From contig CANJXD010000082.1 in NCBI GenBank assembly GCA_947478535.1, forward strand, positions 1-15,455: 15,455 nucleotides of DNA, in the 5' to 3' direction. Position 1 is the first letter of the stretch. Each line of letters opens with the position of its first letter. This DNA is from Acetobacteraceae bacterium. GTDB taxonomy: Bacteria; Pseudomonadota; Alphaproteobacteria; Acetobacterales; Acetobacteraceae. A program made the position numbers and the translations under genes. Under the pieces are notes generated by a model. It did not search any database, was not told the DNA's origin, and was given only the letters and a program-made list of their open reading frames with translations. Shown here in pieces: positions 13,839 through 15,455 of this stretch.

Positions 13839-15455
13839 GCGCGGCGCAGGTCGGTATGCGTCAGCGGCAGCCGGCGCACGCGCTTGCCCGTCGCGGCGAA
13901 GATCGCGTTCAGCACGGCGGGCGCGGCGACCGCGATGGTGGGCTCCCCAACCCCGCCCCAGAAGCCGCCGGAGGGTACGACGAGCGTCTCCACCTTCGGC
14001 ATCTCATCCATGCGGAGGACGCGATAGGTGTCGAAATTCGTCTGCTCGATGCGGCCATCCTTCACCGTGCATTCGCTGTGCAGCGCGGCCGAGAGGCCAT
14101 AGACGAAGCTGCCCTCGATCTGCGCGTTGATCTGCTGCGGATTGACGGCATAGCCAGGGTCCGTCGCCGCGACGATGCGGTGCACCTTCAGCACGCCGGC
14201 ATCGCTGACCGAGACCTCCGCGCAGGCCGCGACATAGCTGCCGAAGCCATGCGTCTGACACAGCCCGCGGAACACCGGCTGACCGTCGATGGCCGCCGCT
14301 GGCGTGCCCCAGCCCGCCTTTTCCGCCACCGCGTTCAGCACCGCCAGGTGCTTCGGATGGTTGGCCATCAGCTTGCGGCGAAAGGCCAGGGCATCCTGCC
14401 CCACCGCATGCGCCAGTTCATCGATGAAGCATTCGAGGTAGATGGCGTTCTGGTTCAGGTTCACGCCCCGCCAGAAGCCCGGCGGCACATGCGGGTTCCG
14501 CATGGCGTGGTCCACCAGCAGGTTCGGCACGGTGTAGCCGATATCGGCTTCCCCGCCGCTGGCGTTCAGCCCCTGGAACACCACGGGGTCCCGCCCGTCG
14601 CGGATGTTCTGCGGGAAGATGCCGGCGACGATGGACTGCCCGGCGATGCGCATATGCAGGCCGGTCAGGTTGTTCTGCGCGTCGAAGGACCCGGTCAGCT
14701 TGCACATGGTGTTCGGGTGGAAGCGGCCCTGCAGCATGTCCTCCTCCCGCGTCCAGAGCAGCTTCACGGGGATGCCGGGCATCTGCTTGGCGATGTCGAC
14801 GACCTGGCGGACCCAGTCATGCACCGCGCCGCGCCGGCCGAAGCCGCCGCCGAGGTGGATCTTGTGGATTTCCGTTCGTGCCGGCGGCAGGCCGGCGGCC
14901 TCGGCGGCGGCGGCGTGGGCGGCCTCTCCGTTCTGGGTCGGCGTCCAGACCTCGCAGCGCTCCGGCGTCCAGACGGCGGTGGCGTTCATCACCTCCATGC
15001 AGGCGTGGTTCTGGTGGGGATAGGCGTAGATCGCCTCCACCGTCTTGGCCGCGCTGGCGAAGGCGGCGCGGACATCACCGTTGCGGTTGCCGACGGCGGC
15101 TTCCGGCGCCTCCAGCGCCGCGCGCATCACCTGCTCGAAGCCAGCGGAGGAGGCATTGGCGTGCTCCCCCTCATCCCAAGTGATGACGACGGCATCGAGC
15201 GCCTTCTTCGCCCGCCACCAGGTATCGGCGACGACGGCGACGGCATTGTCCCCCACCCGCAGCACGCGCTTGACGCCGGGCATGCGCTCCGCCGCCGCGC
15301 TGTCCACCGCGCGCACCGTGCCGCCGAAGACCGGGCAGGCATGGATCGCGGCGTTCAGCATCCCCGGCAGCTTCAGGTCCATGCCATAGACCTGGCTGCC
15401 ATTCAGCTTGGCCCGCGTATCGAGCCGCGCGACGGGCTGGCCGATCAGCTTCCAG
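13835..15455 (-). CDS. Molybdopterin-binding subunit of a xanthine-dehydrogenase-family oxidoreductase, IorB-like (5' end outside window)
   Basis: The visible 539 residues are the C-terminal three quarters of a molybdenum hydroxylase large subunit of the isoquinoline 1-oxidoreductase beta / periplasmic aldehyde dehydrogenase type. At the window edge it already reads WKLIGQPVARLDTRAKLNG, a family signature, so the N-terminus lies beyond 15455. Other landmarks are LGGGFGRRG, VKLLWTREEDMLQGRFHP, PPGFWRGVNLNQN, and near the end GGFWGGVGEPTIAVAAP, with the catalytic Glu encoded at 13945-13943. These enzymes hydroxylate aldehydes or N-heterocycles and pass electrons via a 2Fe-2S subunit, often to a cytochrome c. 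It is not related to the sulfite-dehydrogenase SoxC. Its stop overlaps the cytochrome gene, tying it to the Sox/Fcc operon; substrate unknown. Confidence 0.9.
   Translation of the reverse strand, partial: WKLIGQPVARLDTRAKLNGSQVYGMDLKLPGMLNAAIHACPVFGGTVRAVDSAAAERMPGVKRVLRVGDNAVAVVADTWWRAKKALDAVVITWDEGEHANASSAGFEQVMRAALEAPEAAVGNRNGDVRAAFASAAKTVEAIYAYPHQNHACMEVMNATAVWTPERCEVWTPTQNGEAAHAAAAEAAGLPPARTEIHKIHLGGGFGRRGAVHDWVRQVVDIAKQMPGIPVKLLWTREEDMLQGRFHPNTMCKLTGSFDAQNNLTGLHMRIAGQSIVAGIFPQNIRDGRDPVVFQGLNASGGEADIGYTVPNLLVDHAMRNPHVPPGFWRGVNLNQNAIYLECFIDELAHAVGQDALAFRRKLMANHPKHLAVLNAVAEKAGWGTPAAAIDGQPVFRGLCQTHGFGSYVAACAEVSVSDAGVLKVHRIVAATDPGYAVNPQQINAQIEGSFVYGLSAALHSECTVKDGRIEQTNFDTYRVLRMDEMPKVETLVVPSGGFWGGVGEPTIAVAAPAVLNAIFAATGKRVRRLPLTHTDLRRA

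Overview
The window is very GC-rich, with almost no non-coding DNA and long spurious open frames antisense to the real genes. Gene content (Sox thiosulfate oxidation, flavocytochrome c sulfide dehydrogenase, an IorB-type molybdenum hydroxylase, a dipeptide-type ABC importer) suggests an alphaproteobacterium, possibly Acetobacteraceae or another Rhodospirillales lineage. That placement is inference; there is no rRNA or other taxonomic marker here. I see no tRNA, CRISPR array, transposase or phage gene.

Left part (1-8521, all minus strand). This is one catabolic/uptake unit. In transcription order it holds a two-domain cupin, a periplasmic solute-binding protein, two dipeptide-type permeases, two ABC ATPases, an amidohydrolase-fold protein and an FAD-linked oxidase that runs off the left edge. 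From the second permease onward every junction is a 4-base ATGA/GTGA overlap, so the genes are probably translationally coupled. The likely role is import of an unidentified organic solute (peptide-like or oxygenated) followed by hydrolysis/decarboxylation and flavin-dependent oxidation. An acyl-CoA ligase-type adenylate-forming enzyme (8614-10161, plus strand) is transcribed divergently from the cupin. The 92-bp gap between them carries two back-to-back TTGACA boxes in a perfect 7-bp dyad.

Right part (10199-15455, all minus strand). In transcription order this is an IorB-like molybdopterin subunit (N-terminus outside the window), a small monoheme cytochrome c, the flavocytochrome c sulfide dehydrogenase flavoprotein FccB/SoxF, then SoxX, SoxY, SoxZ and SoxA. 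It encodes the SoxXA/SoxYZ module of periplasmic sulfur oxidation plus a sulfide dehydrogenase. No SoxB or SoxCD is visible, and SoxY ends in an unusual Cys-Ile-Glu-Gly tail instead of the classical GGCGG swinging arm.

Two repeats stand out. A pair of inverted REP-like palindromes (12169-12285) lies between fccB and soxX and abuts the soxX start. A 24-bp tandem repeat (10155-10212) contains both stop codons at the convergent ends of the ligase gene and soxA.
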